From NCBI GenBank assembly GCA_002297505.1, contig DBLQ01000062.1, positions 1-31,040 on the forward strand: a stretch of DNA of 31,040 nt, written 5' to 3'. The position numbers and the translations under genes were made by a program. Origin of the DNA: Flavobacteriales bacterium UBA720. Lineage in GTDB: Bacteria > Bacteroidota > Bacteroidia > Flavobacteriales > Weeksellaceae. The notes under the pieces are model-generated. The model was not told the DNA's origin. It worked only from the letters and a program-made list of their open reading frames with translations, and did no database searches. This document shows positions 30,643-31,040 of the stretch, in pieces. Each line of letters starts with the position of its first letter. The first letter of the stretch is position 1.

Positions 30643-31040
30643 ATGTATTCACAGATAGAAATAGATTCCCAGTTTGACGGAAAACTCCAGATGATTTATC
30701 TGAATCAGCCGGATAGTTATAACAGTCTTACCGAAGTGATGCTGAGGGAGTTGCGCAATGCCGTACACACGTTCAGCAATGATGAGAATGTGAGATGTAT
30801 CGGTATCGCAGGGAAGGGAAAAGCCTTCTGCGCCGGTCAAAACCTGAAAGAAGCGTTGGGTTTTGATGAAGATGACAGAACCATCCAGAGATTTGTAATC
30901 GAATATTATAATCCTTTGGTTCTGGAAATTGTGAAGTGCAAAAAGCCTGTGATTGCTTTGGTGAACGGACCTGCCGTTGGGGCTGGAGCGATGCTGGCTT
31001 CAATCTGTGATTTTACGCTGGCCACGGAAAGTTCTTATTT
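30643..31040 (+). CDS. Enoyl-CoA hydratase/isomerase, 5' part (truncated by window)
   Basis: 132 codons are visible before the window ends; the full protein should be about 260 residues. It starts MYSQIEIDSQFDG. The crotonase fold is shown by the first oxyanion-hole segment AGKGKAFCAGQNLKEA and the second, KPVIALVNGPAVGAGAMLAS, followed by ICDFTLAT. These act on CoA thioesters in fatty-acid or phenylacetate breakdown. The FCAGQNL form resembles phenylacetate-pathway isomerase PaaG, whose acidic residue is usually in GQDL. Here it is Asn, so the exact reaction is open. Downstream genes are needed to place it in the phenylacetate cluster. Confidence 0.85.
   Translation, partial: MYSQIEIDSQFDGKLQMIYLNQPDSYNSLTEVMLRELRNAVHTFSNDENVRCIGIAGKGKAFCAGQNLKEALGFDEDDRTIQRFVIEYYNPLVLEIVKCKKPVIALVNGPAVGAGAMLASICDFTLATESSY

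Noticed and set aside
1..31040. CRISPR array, tRNA or rRNA genes
   Set aside because: No regularly spaced identical repeats, cloverleaf-like segments or rRNA motifs were seen in any intergenic region.

Overview
The window reads as a chromosomal stretch from a member of the Bacteroidota, order Flavobacteriales, most likely a Chryseobacterium-like Weeksellaceae. The evidence is the recurrent TAnnTTTG-type -7 promoter element shortly upstream of genes, two proteins with type IX secretion (T9SS) sorting domains, paralogous OmpA/thrombospondin-3 proteins, the sppA-folK neighbourhood, a DUF6452/DUF6048-like pair after rlmD, and moderate-to-low GC. The genus is inferred from gene content only. No tRNA, rRNA or CRISPR array was seen.

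Layout. 1-4500: a thioredoxin-fold lipoprotein that has lost its CxxC, then rlmD (23S rRNA uracil methyltransferase), then an overlapping pair of envelope proteins, closed by a strong bidirectional terminator. 4507-6697: sppA (membrane signal-peptide peptidase, minus strand), divergent from folK (folate synthesis) across 19 bp. 6709-9640: two tandem OmpA-family outer-membrane proteins and a terminator. 9667-12750: recQ helicase and fmt, separated by a repeat-rich spacer. 12751-13870: a secreted endonuclease/exonuclease/phosphatase-fold protein flanked on both sides by CTTCGAC...CTCAG inverted-repeat elements. 13880-16102: a secreted GH3 beta-glucosidase (bglX-like).

16159-19349 is the most unusual part: an apparently complete 3191-bp IS1595-family mobile element. 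Its 23-bp terminal inverted repeats differ at one position, and it is flanked by a perfect 8-bp target duplication TATTTTAA. Besides a DDE transposase and a small downstream protein, it carries a T9SS-type secreted protein gene, a small uncertain ORF, and a 483-bp spacer with a long potential RNA hairpin, a direct repeat, a possible pseudoknot and a 28-codon micro-ORF. It lies 56 bp upstream of the bglX start codon, in what was evidently the spacer between a metalloprotease gene and bglX.

19437-24830: an M43-type metalloprotease lipoprotein, a secreted M1-type aminopeptidase, an unrecognised lipoprotein, a small exported protein and an FKBP-type lipoprotein isomerase. 24859-27450: clpB (disaggregase). 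27809-30504: a membrane-anchored TPR-AraC-type regulator and a T9SS-sorted secreted protein. 30643-31040: the 5' part of an enoyl-CoA hydratase/isomerase gene that runs off the window.

Overall this is mostly housekeeping and envelope or secretion functions. Many products carry signal peptides, and the window is broken by one recent-looking mobile element with cargo.
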